64,000 nucleotides of DNA from Sphingopyxis sp. PAMC25046 (GCF_004795895.1 NZ_CP039250.1:2604001-2668000); one strand, 5' to 3'. Counted from the first letter of the stretch, positions 1 to 9,416 are shown. Notes: generated by a model not told the origin, from the letters alone. Translations and numbers: made by a program.

Positions 1-3
1 GCC

Positions 4-687
4 TCAGGCGTAGCGCGTCGGGTCGGCGAGGCCCGCGTCGGCGAAGCCCTTCGACCGCAAGCGGCAGCTGTCGCACGACCCGCAATGCAGCCCCTCGGGC
101 GTCGGATCGTAGCACGACCAGCTCATCCCGGCGTCCATACCGAGCCGCGCCGCTTCGGCGGCTATATCGGCCTTGGTCATATGCTGGAGCGGCGCGTGGA
201 TACGGAATTCGACGCCCTGGTCGCCGTCGCGCGTCGCGAGCGCCGCGAGCTTTTCGAAGCCCTGGATGAATTCGGGACGGCAGTCGGGATAGCCCGAATA
301 GTCGAGCGCGTTGACCCCGATCACGACGTCCTGCGCGGCGCGTGCCTCGGCGAGCCCGAGCGTCAGCGACAGGAAGATGAGGTTGCGCGCGGGAACATAG
401 GTGATCGGAACATCGTCGCCGACCCCGTCCTTGGGCACGTCGATGTCGGCGGTCAGCGCCGAACCGCCGAAGCGGCGGAGGTCGAGCGGCAGCATGATAT
501 GTTCGGCGGCGCCGACATGTTCGGCAATGCGCGCGGCGGATTCGAGTTCGACGCGGTGGCGCTGGTTATAATCGATGGTGAGCGCGACGATCCGCGCCCC
601 CGCCTCGCGCGCGAGGCCCGCGCATACCATCGAGTCGAGCCCGCCCGAAAGGAGGACGATCACGCTTTTTCCGGAAACTTGCTGCAT
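4..687 (-). CDS. queC: 7-cyano-7-deazaguanine synthase QueC
   Basis: Cytosolic ATP-dependent ligase that converts 7-carboxy-7-deazaguanine plus ammonia to preQ0 in queuosine (tRNA) biosynthesis. The 227-residue protein has the PP-loop SGGLDS at residues 14-19 near the N-terminus, and four C-terminal cysteines (C192, C202, C205, C208) in the spacing that binds the family's structural zinc. Length and both motifs match the family, so the call is firm. It is the last gene on the left edge, so any downstream que partner would lie outside the window. The 190 bp upstream hold no gene, and I saw no preQ1-type aptamer there. Confidence 0.97.
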   Translation of the reverse strand: MQQVSGKSVIVLLSGGLDSMVCAGLAREAGARIVALTIDYNQRHRVELESAARIAEHVGAAEHIMLPLDLRRFGGSALTADIDVPKDGVGDDVPITYVPARNLIFLSLTLGLAEARAAQDVVIGVNALDYSGYPDCRPEFIQGFEKLAALATRDGDQGVEFRIHAPLQHMTKADIAAEAARLGMDAGMSWSCYDPTPEGLHCGSCDSCRLRSKGFADAGLADPTRYA

Positions 688-875
688 CGGCGCCAGATAG
701 GCCTGCGCCGCCGGGGGTGCAAGGGGCCCGCTCCATCAAAGAAACGGGCCGCGAGGCGGTCGCCGCACGGCCCAGTTCGGCATGACAGCCGTTAGGGAGA
801 AGACATACGAAGAAGCATGTCATCCTTCGATCTAGCACCGGATGGTAAACATCGCGTTAGCGCGGCGCACAAAGA
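688..875. other. gap between queC and DUF3617-like gene
   Basis: About 190 bp without a gene that I can support. It holds weak palindromic sequence only and no riboswitch pattern for queC. Confidence 0.5.
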
Positions 876-1283
876 TCAGCAGCCGCCCGTACGCCGCGCC
901 TCGATCGCCTGTGAAAAGGGCCGGCCCTCGGCAATGCCCTGCGTGTCGATCTGGACCAGCCGGTTCGTCTCGCTGCGGATGGTCGTGCGACCGTGGCCGG
1001 CGCCGGGGCAGGTATAGTGAACGGTCACCGAATTCGGCGTATCCTCGATGACATAGCGCGAACAGGTCGCGCCGGGGTGATAGACCTGGATCATCCGCCG
1101 CGCGTCGCCGACGCAGACGGTCTGGACGACCGCGTCCTTGCCGCGTTCGCGCAGCTGCCAGCTGCCCTTTTCGAGCCGGTCGAGCATCGCCAGCGACGGC
1201 GCCTGCGCCGGCACCGCGGTTGCCGCGCCCGCAAGGCCGAGCGCCATCAAACCATATCGCACGAGGGGAGAGAAGATCGCCAT
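876..1283 (-). CDS. secreted DUF3617-like protein
   Basis: Small exported protein of 135 residues. The start at MAIFSPL is chosen because an AGGTG ribosome-binding site lies just upstream and a signal peptide begins there (hydrophobic core GLMALGLAGAATA, cleavage near AQA). The mature part has a GSWQLRERG opening and cysteines spaced across it, resembling DUF3617 periplasmic proteins common in sphingomonads. Longer upstream reading in the same frame overlaps hslO antisense-like codon usage and is not credible. No biochemical role is known for the family; assignment to it is by resemblance only. It stands alone between queC and hslO on the same strand. Confidence 0.7.
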   Translation of the reverse strand: MAIFSPLVRYGLMALGLAGAATAVPAQAPSLAMLDRLEKGSWQLRERGKDAVVQTVCVGDARRMIQVYHPGATCSRYVIEDTPNSVTVHYTCPGAGHGRTTIRSETNRLVQIDTQGIAEGRPFSQAIEARRTGGC

Positions 1284-1419
1284 TTTCACCTGTCCACTGG
1301 TCGCCCGCGCGGGCTGGATGCGACCCCGTTGCCCGTAGGTAACAACGCGCCCGAGGCTTTTCAACCGCTTGGCGCTGGATTTGCTCGTTTCGTCGCCGGC
1401 TTCGACGAAGCCCGTTCGG

Positions 1420-2343
1420 TTATTCGGTGCGATCGTGGGTCGCGATCTCGTCGAGCGGGATCGGGAAAAAGCGCGAGCAAAAGGCGCAGTCGACGACAAT
1501 TCTGCCGTCGTCGTCGGCCATTTCGGCGCGCTCGACCTCGGGAAATTGCGCGAGCACCCCGGCGAAATAGCCGGTGCTGCACCGGCAGCCGCGCGACACC
1601 GTAACGCCCGGCTCGACGCGCACCTCGTCCTCGTGGAAAAGCCGCCATGCCAGCGTCTCGAGCGAAGTCGCGGGATCGGTGAGTTCCTCGTCCTTGAGCG
1701 TTGCCGCGATCGTCTTGGCATGTTCCCATTCGGGATTGTCGTGACGAACATGAAGCCGGTCGCGGCCGACCTCGCCTTCGGGAAGATGCTGGAGCAGCAA
1801 TCCGCCGGCAAGGCATCCCGCCTCGGGATCGTGGCGCGCGGCGAGCTTGATCAGGCTCGAAATCTGCTCCGACTGTTCGAAATAATGCTCGGCGGCCTCG
1901 CCGATAGACGTGCCTTCGAGCGGGACGATGCCCTGATAGCGTTCGCCGGTGGTCGCCTGATCGAAGGTGATCGCAAGAAAGCCCTCGCCGAACAGCGCGA
2001 ACAATGTCGGGTCGGAACCGGCCTCGGCGAGCCGCTCGGCATCGAACTTGAGGTAGCCGCGCAGCTCGCCGCCGCGATAGTCGCAGACGAGCAGCTCGAC
2101 CGGCCCGCCGCCGGTCTGCGCCTGCAAGGTCAACTGCCCATTTTCGTCCTTGAGCGTGGAGCCGAGCAGCACGGTGAGCACCAGTGCTTCGGCCAGCAGC
2201 TTTTCGGCAACCGGCGGATAATCATGCGCGCCGATGATCGTCCGCAACGTCGGCCCGAGCCGCACCAGCCGCCCGCGCACATGGCGCTCGGCGATGGTGA
2301 ACAGCAAAGGCTGGTCGAACCAGGTTTCGATGGTCTCGCTCAC
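1420..2343 (-). CDS. hslO: redox-regulated chaperone Hsp33
   Basis: Cytosolic holdase chaperone that is switched on by oxidative stress. In the 307-residue product the C-terminal redox zinc centre is visible as C253-x-C255 and C286-x-x-C289, the CxC/CxxC pattern that binds zinc when reduced and forms disulfides when oxidised. A GTG start (reading V-S-E-T-I-E-T-W) is chosen because it lies 10 nt after the argF stop and matches the family N-terminus; an upstream ATG would run into argF. It is the third gene of the argD-argF-hslO run, which suggests cotranscription. The arginine-Hsp33 linkage is an observation here; I infer no functional coupling. Confidence 0.95.
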   Translation of the reverse strand: MSETIETWFDQPLLFTIAERHVRGRLVRLGPTLRTIIGAHDYPPVAEKLLAEALVLTVLLGSTLKDENGQLTLQAQTGGGPVELLVCDYRGGELRGYLKFDAERLAEAGSDPTLFALFGEGFLAITFDQATTGERYQGIVPLEGTSIGEAAEHYFEQSEQISSLIKLAARHDPEAGCLAGGLLLQHLPEGEVGRDRLHVRHDNPEWEHAKTIAATLKDEELTDPATSLETLAWRLFHEDEVRVEPGVTVSRGCRCSTGYFAGVLAQFPEVERAEMADDDGRIVVDCAFCSRFFPIPLDEIATHDRTE

Positions 2344-2353
2344 GTTCTTGAAC

Positions 2354-3280
2354 TCACAATTTCCCGAGCGCCCAGAGCAGGATCGATTTTTGCGCATGGA
2401 CGCGGTTTTCGGCCTCGTCCCAAACGCGCGACTGCGCGCCGTCGATCACCGCATCGACCACCTCGTCGCCGCGGTGCGCGGGCAGGCAATGGAGGAAGAT
2501 CGCGTCGCTCTTGGCGCCCGTCATCAGCCGTTCGTCGACCTGATAGGGCGCCATTGCCGCGATCTTGTTGTGCGCGTGATCCTGCCCCATCGATACCCAG
2601 GTATCGGTGACGACCAGATCGGCGCCCGCCACAGCCTCGCGCGCGTCGCGCACGATATCGACGCGCGATCCCTTTGCGCGCGCGGCCTCGACGAAGCCCG
2701 CGTCGGGCTCATAGCCCTTCGGCACGCCGGCGCGGACATGGAAGCCGAACAGGCCCGCCGCCTCGATCAGCGAGGCGAGGACATTGTTGCCGTCGCCGAG
2801 CCATGCGAGTTCGAGCCCCGGCAGCGCCTTGCCGCTCTCGACCACCGTCAACAGGTCGGCGACGATCTGGCACGGGTGCGACAGGTCGGTGAGGCCGTTG
2901 ATCACCGGCACGCTTGCAAAGTCGGCGAGTTCCTCCGCCTTCGCATGATCGTCGGTGCGGATCATGATCGCATCGGCATAGCGCGACAGCACGCGCGCGG
3001 TATCGGCGATCGTCTCGCCGCGCCCGAGCTGGGTCACGCCCGCGTCCATGATCATCGGCACCCCGCCGAGCTGGCGGATCGCGATGTCGAATGAGGCGCG
3101 CGTACGCGTCGAATTCTTCTCGAACACCATCGCAAGCACATGGCCCGCGAGCGGCGCATCGGCGTCGGGCTTTGCCTTCGGCCAGCCCGCACGCGCCGTC
3201 TTGCGGTCGATCGCGTCCGACAGCATTGCGGCGACGGCGTCGCCGCCCGCATCGGACAGGTTGAGGAAGCGCCGCATCAT
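2354..3280 (-). CDS. argF: ornithine carbamoyltransferase
   Basis: Cytosolic enzyme that forms citrulline from ornithine and carbamoyl phosphate, the sixth step of arginine synthesis. The 308-residue protein shows the carbamoyl-phosphate signature STRTR at residues 57-61, an HPCQ motif in the middle, and [10 protein letters not shown] near the C-terminus containing the HCLP ornithine-binding motif. Two adjacent ATG codons (3278-3280 and 3275-3277) follow a GGAGG ribosome-binding site, so the start may be one codon shorter. It sits 28 nt after argD and 10 nt before hslO on the same strand. Confidence 0.97.
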   Translation of the reverse strand: MMRRFLNLSDAGGDAVAAMLSDAIDRKTARAGWPKAKPDADAPLAGHVLAMVFEKNSTRTRASFDIAIRQLGGVPMIMDAGVTQLGRGETIADTARVLSRYADAIMIRTDDHAKAEELADFASVPVINGLTDLSHPCQIVADLLTVVESGKALPGLELAWLGDGNNVLASLIEAAGLFGFHVRAGVPKGYEPDAGFVEAARAKGSRVDIVRDAREAVAGADLVVTDTWVSMGQDHAHNKIAAMAPYQVDERLMTGAKSDAIFLHCLPAHRGDEVVDAVIDGAQSRVWDEAENRVHAQKSILLWALGKL

Positions 3281-3308
3281 GCCCTCCGTTCTGCAGGAAC
3301 GGAAAACA

Positions 3309-4496
3309 TCAGGACTCGGGCGGCGTATAGCTCGCCGCGCCTGCCGACAGTTTCTCGATGAATTCGGCGATGTGGCTGTCGTCGATGTTGAGCGGCGGCA
3401 GCACGCGAACGACATTCTCGCCCGCCGCGACGGTGAGCAGCCCGTGATTGTCGCGCAGGTGCGCGACGAACGCGCGGCTGTCCGAATTGAGCTTGAGTCC
3501 GAGCATCAGCCCGACGCCGCGCACGCTGTCGAACAGATGGTCGTGGTTCGGGATCAGCTGTTCGAGCGCGCCGCGCAGCCGCTCGCCGGTCGCCTTGACC
3601 TGATCGAGGAAGTCATCTTCGAGCACGACATCGAGCACCGCCTGCCCCGCCGCGCAAGCGAGCGGGTTGCCGCCATAGGTCGACCCGTGCGTGCCGATGA
3701 CCATGCCGCGTGCGGCCTTTTCGGTCGCGAGGCACGCCCCCATCGGGAAGCCGCCGCCGATGCCCTTGGCGCTCGCCATGATGTCGGGGGTCACACCATA
3801 ATGTTCATAGGCGTAGAGATGGCCGGTGCGCGCAACGCCGCACTGGACCTCGTCGAATATGAGCATCAGGTCGCGCTTGTCGCAGATGTCGCGCAGCGCC
3901 TGCAGGAAGGGCTGTGACGCCGGACGGATGCCGCCCTCGCCCTGAATCGGCTCGACGAGGAAGCCCGCCGTATTGTCGTCGACCAGATCGAGTGCGGCGT
4001 TGATGTCGTCGAACGGCGCATAGGCGAAGCCGGGCAGCAGCGGGTCGAAACCCTTGCGCAGCTTTTCCTGATTTGTCGCCGAGATGGTGCCGAGCGTGCG
4101 GCCGTGGAAGGCGTTGTTGAAGGTGATGAGCGTGTGCTTTTCGGGGTTGCCCGCGCTCGAATGATAGGCGCGGGCGGTCTTGATCGCGCACTCGACCGCC
4201 TCGGCGCCCGAGTTGGTCAGGAAAACCGTGTCGGCGAAGGTGTTGTCGACGAGCCGCGCGGCATAGGCCTCGCCCTGCGGGCTGCCATAGAGGTTCGACA
4301 CGTGCATCAGCGTCGCGGCCTGATCCTGGATCGCCTTCGTCAGGTGTGGGTGGCCGTGACCGAGCAGGTTAACCGCGATGCCGCTGGCGAAGTCGAGATA
4401 ACGCTCGCCTCGCTCGCCGATCAGATACGCGCCCTCGCCACGCACCGGACGCACACCGCACCGGGGGTATACGGGCATCAGCGGGGTGATCGACAT
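3309..4496 (-). CDS. argD: acetylornithine aminotransferase
   Basis: PLP-dependent class III transaminase that converts N-acetylglutamate semialdehyde to N-acetylornithine; it may also serve in lysine synthesis. In the 395-residue product the signature [14 protein letters not shown] (PLP-binding aspartate) and [11 protein letters not shown] (Schiff-base lysine, around residue 245) are clear, as is [10 protein letters not shown] near the cofactor phosphate. The ATG at 4494-4496 has an AAAGG site eight bases upstream; a GTG three codons further upstream (4505) is possible. It opens the argD-argF-hslO run, preceded by a good sigma70-like promoter and a short leader containing a terminator-like hairpin. 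Confidence 0.96.
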   Translation of the reverse strand: MSITPLMPVYPRCGVRPVRGEGAYLIGERGERYLDFASGIAVNLLGHGHPHLTKAIQDQAATLMHVSNLYGSPQGEAYAARLVDNTFADTVFLTNSGAEAVECAIKTARAYHSSAGNPEKHTLITFNNAFHGRTLGTISATNQEKLRKGFDPLLPGFAYAPFDDINAALDLVDDNTAGFLVEPIQGEGGIRPASQPFLQALRDICDKRDLMLIFDEVQCGVARTGHLYAYEHYGVTPDIMASAKGIGGGFPMGACLATEKAARGMVIGTHGSTYGGNPLACAAGQAVLDVVLEDDFLDQVKATGERLRGALEQLIPNHDHLFDSVRGVGLMLGLKLNSDSRAFVAHLRDNHGLLTVAAGENVVRVLPPLNIDDSHIAEFIEKLSAGAASYTPPES

Positions 4497-4520
4497 GGAA
4501 GGCACCTTTCAGTCAAAAGT

Positions 4521-4546
4521 AAAAAGGCGACCCCGTTCGGGCCGCC
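4521..4546 (-). terminator. terminator-like leader hairpin before argD
   Basis: On the minus strand the stem GGCG/CGCC plus CCC/GGG (one mismatch, five-base loop) is followed at once by five T residues, the form of an intrinsic terminator. It lies between the predicted argD promoter and the argD start, with no minus-strand gene upstream that it could terminate, so it looks like an attenuator or a stabilising 5' hairpin. Regulation by arginine is inference. Confidence 0.5.
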
Positions 4547-4561
4547 CTTGGTCGGACCGCC

Positions 4562-4591
4562 CCTATACTGCCGCCGCCGGAGCCGCGTCAA
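4562..4591 (-). promoter_or_regulatory. sigma70-like promoter of argD operon
   Basis: Reading the minus strand, TTGACG (4586-4591) and TATAGG (4562-4567) are separated by 18 bp, close to the housekeeping consensus. Transcription would begin near 4555, giving a leader of about 60 nt that contains the hairpin at 4521-4546. Confidence 0.55.
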
Positions 4592-4639
4592 CATGGGTAG
4601 GAGCGGTGCAACCATGCCCAAGGCGCGGCGTTCGGTCGC

Positions 4640-5080
4640 ATGATGCCCCGCCTGCTCCGCCTCCTGCTGCTTCCGCTGGCGCTTTCCGGATGCAACGCGC
4701 TGCCGCGCGATGCATCGGGAACCACCGAACAGATCGAGCGGACCGGGACGATGCGTGTCGCCGTGCTCCCCGCAACTCCCGATGCGGCGCCCGCGCTCGC
4801 GCTGCTGCGTTCCTATGCCGCGCGGCACAAGGCGCGCCTGACGCGCATTGCCGTGCACGGCGAACATGCGCTGCACTGGTTGGAGGATGGCAGGATCGAT
4901 GCCGTCGTCGGCCATTTTGCCAAGGCATCGCCGTGGATGGCCGATATTTCGCTGTCGAAACCCGTCGCGCGCGCCGAGCCCGACGACAGCAGGCAGCCTG
5001 TGCTGCGCATCGCGCGGCGGAATGGCGAAAACGCGCTGATCCTTGCCACCGATCGCGCGGTCGCGGGGTCGGCGAAATGA
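4640..5080 (+). CDS. small lipoprotein with solute-binding-like fold fragment
   Basis: Predicted 146-residue lipoprotein: a hydrophobic leader rich in leucine ends in the lipobox LALSGC. The remaining region (TMRVAVLP..., then ...LEDGRIDAVVGHFA...) resembles half of a periplasmic amino-acid-type solute-binding domain, but it is much shorter than that family, so the resemblance is weak. Function unknown. Its stop overlaps the start of the following transporter gene (ATGA), so the two are probably cotranscribed and translationally coupled. ATG codons at 4640 and 4643 are both possible starts. Confidence 0.6.
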   Translation: MMPRLLRLLLLPLALSGCNALPRDASGTTEQIERTGTMRVAVLPATPDAAPALALLRSYAARHKARLTRIAVHGEHALHWLEDGRIDAVVGHFAKASPWMADISLSKPVARAEPDDSRQPVLRIARRNGENALILATDRAVAGSAK

Positions 5081-5982
5081 GCCTGCACGGCGGCATTCCC
5101 GATGCGATCGCAGCCGATGTGAAGCGCGGCGAGCAGCTCGAATGGTGGACGCTCGGCTGGATGGCGAGCGTCGTCCTCGTCATGTGGCTTGTGATGGGCG
5201 CGAGCCAGGCGATGAAAGCCGCGGTCATCGAAGACCTGCTCAGCCTCGTCCCAGCCTTCGTCTTCCTGATTTCGGTACATTGGGAACGGCGCCGGCCGAA
5301 CAAGCGCTTTCCTTTCGGCTATCGTCGGGCGAACAGCCTTGCCTTCCTCGTCGCGGCCACCGCGTTGCTCTCGGTCGGGGGCTTCCTCGCCTATGAAAGC
5401 GTCTCGACGCTGGTGAAACAGGAGCATCCCAGCGTCGGCGGCATCACCCTGTTCGGCCACACCGTCTGGCTCGGCTGGCTGATGATCGCAGCGCTTGCCT
5501 ATTCGATCGTCCCGCCGATCATCCTCGGCCACATGAAACAGCCGGTCGCCGAACGCATCAAGGACAAGGTGCTTCATACCGACGCACTGATGCAGAAAGC
5601 CGACTGGCAGACGGGGCTTGCCGGTATCGCGGGGATCGTTGGCATCGGGCTCGGCTGGTGGTGGGCCGACGCGACCGCCGCCCTGTTCATTTCGCTGTCG
5701 ATCATCAGGGACGCGATCGGCGCGCTCGAACAAGCGGTCGCCGAACTGCTCGACGGCACGCCGCGCGCGCTCGATACGAACGAGCTGTCTGACGATGCGC
5801 AGCGATTGATCGCGACGCTCAAGGGACGGTTCGGCGAGGTCGGCGTCCGGCTGCGCGAGACCGGCCGCTATATCGCCGCCGAGGTCGATTGCCCGCCGCC
5901 TGCGAAAATCCCGACCGCGGTCGAACTGATGGGCGACGATCGGGCGTGGCGGCTCGCCAGTCTCAGCTTCCGGCCGGAATAG
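5077..5982 (+). CDS. cation diffusion facilitator-like transporter
   Basis: Inner-membrane protein of 301 residues that fits the cation efflux (CDF) family: several hydrophobic segments, an early EDLLSLVPAF segment, RFPFGYRRANSLAFL typical of the family, and KVLHTDALMQKADWQTGLAG, where CDF proteins carry the second metal site (H-x-x-x-D pattern in TM5). The C-terminal cytosolic part is short and diverged. Substrate cannot be told from sequence. It starts inside the stop codon of the lipoprotein gene. Its last 20 bp overlap the 3' end of the convergent propeller-like gene. Confidence 0.8.
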   Translation: MSLHGGIPDAIAADVKRGEQLEWWTLGWMASVVLVMWLVMGASQAMKAAVIEDLLSLVPAFVFLISVHWERRRPNKRFPFGYRRANSLAFLVAATALLSVGGFLAYESVSTLVKQEHPSVGGITLFGHTVWLGWLMIAALAYSIVPPIILGHMKQPVAERIKDKVLHTDALMQKADWQTGLAGIAGIVGIGLGWWWADATAALFISLSIIRDAIGALEQAVAELLDGTPRALDTNELSDDAQRLIATLKGRFGEVGVRLRETGRYIAAEVDCPPPAKIPTAVELMGDDRAWRLASLSFRPE

Positions 5983-6721
5983 CCACAGGAATGCGCGTCG
6001 CGTGGAGCGCTTTCGCGCGTCGATCGATCGACCACAGCAGGCGCGGCTCGACCGGGTCCCAGTCGATCGCCTGCCCTTCGGTCGGCACCGGCAGCGTCGC
6101 GACGAGTTGCAGCACCGGCCCCGCCACGGGCAGCTTCAGCGCATAGATTTCCGGCTTGTCATGCCCGCTCGCATACATCAGCCCGTCGGCGCCCCAGGCG
6201 AAACCCGAGCTGCTTTTCGGTGCGAAGCTCGCGAGCACCGCATCGGGGAACAGCCAGGATTCAAGTGGTCGGAACGATGGGTCCATTCGCACCAACGTCG
6301 TGAAACGATGGTCACGCCCCGGCTCGCCCCCGCGGTCGTCATAATTGGCAAACACCGCCCACCAGCTGCCGCCGTGCCAGTCCATCGCGGTCAGCGACCC
6401 GTACATGCGGCCGAGGCTGACGCTGCGGACATGCTTCAGCGTCCGCGTATCGAAGACCTCAACCGTGCTCGCCATCGGCACCGCGGGATAGTTGGACGCG
6501 GCACAGACGAGGTCGCGCTTTACGACCGCGCAACTGTTCAGGTGCGGAAACAGCTTCGGGTCGCCCTCCCACCCTGCGATACGCTTGCCGGTCGCTTTGT
6601 CATATTTGCCGATCTCGTTGTTATCGATCGCATAGACATGGACGCCGTCGGCGGCGACGCCCTGCCTCGCCTCGGGCGCAGCAATCGTCGTCAGCGAAAG
6701 CAGGAGGACGGCTGCGAGCAT
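5963..6721 (-). CDS. secreted propeller-like protein of unknown function
   Basis: Exported protein of about 252 residues with an N-terminal hydrophobic signal (MLAAVLLLSLTTIAAPEA). The rest has repeated short strands of the form VHVYAIDNNEIGKYD, STVEVFDTRTLKHVRSV and LMYASGHDKPEIYAL, resembling blades of a beta-propeller; this is a fold impression, not a family match. The ATG overlaps the TonB receptor stop (TGATG), so it is the second gene of that transcript and probably acts with the receptor in the periplasm or at the outer membrane. A phytase-like assignment was considered but no supporting motif was found. Confidence 0.55.
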   Translation of the reverse strand: MLAAVLLLSLTTIAAPEARQGVAADGVHVYAIDNNEIGKYDKATGKRIAGWEGDPKLFPHLNSCAVVKRDLVCAASNYPAVPMASTVEVFDTRTLKHVRSVSLGRMYGSLTAMDWHGGSWWAVFANYDDRGGEPGRDHRFTTLVRMDPSFRPLESWLFPDAVLASFAPKSSSGFAWGADGLMYASGHDKPEIYALKLPVAGPVLQLVATLPVPTEGQAIDWDPVEPRLLWSIDRRAKALHATRIPVAIPAGS

Positions 6722-9306
6722 CAAAAGCGCACCGATGCGCCGACGTAGAAGGTCCGGCCATAGCGTTCGTTCTGGATGATCCAGTCACGGCGCTCGCCCT
6801 GATACTGGCGCGTCGGCTCGTCGGTCAGATTCTGCCCCTCGACAAACAGGCTGACATTGTCGGTCAACGCGAACGACGCCTTGGCGTCGAGCCGGCGCAG
6901 ATCGTCATTATACTGATCGCCGAGCATATCGGCGCCGAGCGAAATCAGCGCGCTGCCGGTGTTGTGATAGGCGATCGACGCCTCGATCGGTCCCTTCTGA
7001 TAGAAAAGCTGCGCGCCATAGAGCAGGTTCGACTGCTCGGGGAACGCCGCGGGGTCGGCACGGCCGGGAACTTTCAGCTTCGAATCGATCAGCGTCATAT
7101 TCGCTTCGAGCCCGAAGCCGGAGAGAAAACCCGGCAGGAAATCGAACTGCTGACGATAGGCGAGCTCAAGCCCGATGATGTCGGCGCTCGTCCCGTTCGC
7201 CTTTTGCGAGAAACCGAGCACCGCATAATCGCGCCCGCCATAGCTGGTGTCGAGCAGCGTATAGCTTTGCGTATAGACGGGGTTCTGGATGAATTTCGCG
7301 AACACGCCGATCGAAAACAGTCCGCCCTTCGCGAAATACCATTCGGCCGAAGCATCGAGCGCGTCGGCGATATAAGGCTCTAGGTTCGGGTTGCCGAGCG
7401 ACACCGACCCGTCGAAGGTGCCGTCGTCGTTCGCTTCATAGGCGATCTCGCCGCCGGGGGTGAGGTCCGAATAATTGGGGCGCCCGACGCTGCGCGTGTA
7501 GGCGAGCCGGACGATGACCTCGTCATTCGGTTCGATCCGCACGATCAGGCTCGGCAGCCAGTTGGTGTAGCTGCGCTTCGCGTTCACCGCGACCACGTTG
7601 GTCTCGTTCTCGAGCTGGAAGCCGCGGATCGTCAGGTCGGTGCGTTCGATGCGGATGCCCGGCGTAACGGTGATCGACCCGAAATCGAGGTTTGCCATCG
7701 CATAGCCGGCGGCGATATCCTCGCCGAGGTCGAGATCGCTCAAGGTCCCATTGGCGAGCGTCGAGCTCTCGTCGAGCACGAAATAGGCAGCGTTCGCGGG
7801 GTCGGCGGTGAAGGCGTCGATCAGGCCGGCGTCGATCACCGGGGTGATCAGATAGTCGTGGCCGCCGCCGACATGCGAAATCACGTCGGCGCCCTGCAGC
7901 CCGAACTGGCCGAGCGTGAAGCGCGTCGCCGCATTGCTCCCCCGCGAAAAAATGCTGTTGTTCGCATCGAAATCCTTGTCGGTCGCGCGATATTTTCCGC
8001 CGATCTTCAGCCAGCTATCGTCGCCGAAGCCGAGCTTTCGCGTGACATCGAGCCGTCCGGTCCAGATATATTCGTCGCCGCTTTCGTCCTGTACCGTATA
8101 TTGGCGGAAACCGAGGCCGTCGGCGGTCAGCGGGGTGCGCGGCGCGGCGCTGAACAATTTGTCGGTGAAGTCGAAATCGACCGTCCCCGGATTGCCGCGG
8201 AACTGCCAGAGCTGGTTCGGCTCGATCACTTCGTTGTGCGAATGCGCGAGGCCATAGTCGAAGGTCCAGTCGTCGGTCTCGGTCTTACCGCCGATCATGC
8301 CGACGAGAACGGACTTCTCCTTATACTCGAGCCGCAGGTCCGATCGCTGCTCGGTCACGGTCGATACGCCGGTTAAGCCATCTGAGTTCAATGTTACGGT
8401 CCCATTGTCCCGTTGCGCCTGCGTCGCGAAATCGAGGCGGAAGCGCTGGCGATATTCATTCTCGGTGAATTTGCTGTAGAGACCGCGCGCCCACAGGTGG
8501 GTCGTGTCGCTCGACCGCCAGTCGAGCGAGGCGATGCCGCCGATGCGTTCGCGTTCGAGCTGGTAATCGGTATATTTGATGTTGGTCGGCAGCCCGCCGC
8601 GCGCCGCGCCCGGAAACGGCGCCCAATCGTCGGGGAAAATGCCGAAGCTCTGGAAATCGCGCTTCGAATAGCTCGCGCCGATCAGGATGCCGAATTGTTC
8701 GTCGCTGCCGAAGCGGCCGCCGATGCTCGCATCGCCGCGGACCGGCACCTTCTCGTTGAGCGTCTGGTAACCCGCTTGCACATTGGCCGAGAGGACGAAA
8801 GGCTCGGCGAAGTCGAACGCGGTCTGGGTGACTAGGTTGATCGTGCCGCCGATGCCCTGCGCATCGAGGTCGGCGGTCTTCGCCTTGGTCACCTCGACAC
8901 GATTGAGCAATTGTCCCGATACGATGTCGAGCGGCAGGCGGCGGGTATTGCCGTCGGGGTTGCCGAGTTCGAAACCGTTGACGGTATAATTGTTGAGGTC
9001 CGACGGAATGCCGCGGATCGCGACATAGCGCCCCTCGCCCTGGTCGTACTGGACGCCGACGCCGGGCAGCCGCTCGATCACCTCGGCAACGTTGCGGTCG
9101 GGAAGCTGGCCAATCTCGTCCGCCGCAGCGACGTCCATGATGCCGACAGCCTCACGCTTGATCTCGATCGCACGCTCCTGTTGCGCGCGTTGGCCGGTGA
9201 CGACGATTGCGTCGCCCTCATCGGTCGGCGCATCCTGTGCGACAGCCGGCGAGGCGGTGAGCAGCGCGATGGCGCTGACGCCGGCGAGGGAGAATTTGAC
9301 GGACAT
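6721..9306 (-). CDS. TonB-dependent outer-membrane receptor
   Basis: Outer-membrane active transporter of 861 residues. A signal peptide ending in AVAQ is followed by a TonB-box-like stretch (DAIVVTGQR, around residues 32-40), a plug domain (RNVAEVIERLPGVGVQ...IRGIPSDLNNYTVNG) and a long beta-barrel rich in aromatic/polar alternation that ends in phenylalanine (YVGASVRF), as expected for barrel assembly. The ligand cannot be read from sequence; the family is heavily expanded in sphingomonads for glycans, siderophores and other substrates. It is coupled to the downstream secreted protein. An inverted repeat upstream (9397-9412) is a possible operator. Confidence 0.95.
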   Translation of the reverse strand: MSVKFSLAGVSAIALLTASPAVAQDAPTDEGDAIVVTGQRAQQERAIEIKREAVGIMDVAAADEIGQLPDRNVAEVIERLPGVGVQYDQGEGRYVAIRGIPSDLNNYTVNGFELGNPDGNTRRLPLDIVSGQLLNRVEVTKAKTADLDAQGIGGTINLVTQTAFDFAEPFVLSANVQAGYQTLNEKVPVRGDASIGGRFGSDEQFGILIGASYSKRDFQSFGIFPDDWAPFPGAARGGLPTNIKYTDYQLERERIGGIASLDWRSSDTTHLWARGLYSKFTENEYRQRFRLDFATQAQRDNGTVTLNSDGLTGVSTVTEQRSDLRLEYKEKSVLVGMIGGKTETDDWTFDYGLAHSHNEVIEPNQLWQFRGNPGTVDFDFTDKLFSAAPRTPLTADGLGFRQYTVQDESGDEYIWTGRLDVTRKLGFGDDSWLKIGGKYRATDKDFDANNSIFSRGSNAATRFTLGQFGLQGADVISHVGGGHDYLITPVIDAGLIDAFTADPANAAYFVLDESSTLANGTLSDLDLGEDIAAGYAMANLDFGSITVTPGIRIERTDLTIRGFQLENETNVVAVNAKRSYTNWLPSLIVRIEPNDEVIVRLAYTRSVGRPNYSDLTPGGEIAYEANDDGTFDGSVSLGNPNLEPYIADALDASAEWYFAKGGLFSIGVFAKFIQNPVYTQSYTLLDTSYGGRDYAVLGFSQKANGTSADIIGLELAYRQQFDFLPGFLSGFGLEANMTLIDSKLKVPGRADPAAFPEQSNLLYGAQLFYQKGPIEASIAYHNTGSALISLGADMLGDQYNDDLRRLDAKASFALTDNVSLFVEGQNLTDEPTRQYQGERRDWIIQNERYGRTFYVGASVRF

Positions 9307-9396
9307 GAAAGCGACCCCTTTTGGAAAGACGCGCTGCGCCTAGGGGCCTGCGGCGTCGATTCGACGACGCATCAATGACAATATAAATATGCTTTC

Positions 9397-9412
9397 GTGA
9401 CGCGACCGTCAC
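9397..9412. promoter_or_regulatory. inverted repeat upstream of TonB receptor
   Basis: Perfect 6-bp inverted repeat GTGACG-cgac-CGTCAC in the 110-bp gap between the flavin oxidoreductase stop and the TonB receptor start, followed toward the receptor by an A/T-rich stretch that could hold a -10 element. A regulator binding site is plausible but unidentified. Confidence 0.3.
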
Positions 9413-9416
9413 ATTG

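Noticed and set aside
5963..6721. Phytase-like (esterase) assignment for the secreted protein after the TonB receptor
   Set aside because: TonB receptor and phytase-like pairs are common in this group, but no diagnostic phytase motif is visible and the protein is short.
9307..9416. Riboswitch upstream of the TonB receptor
   Set aside because: The gap is only 110 bp, lacks any recognisable cobalamin or other aptamer core, and is better explained by a palindromic operator.
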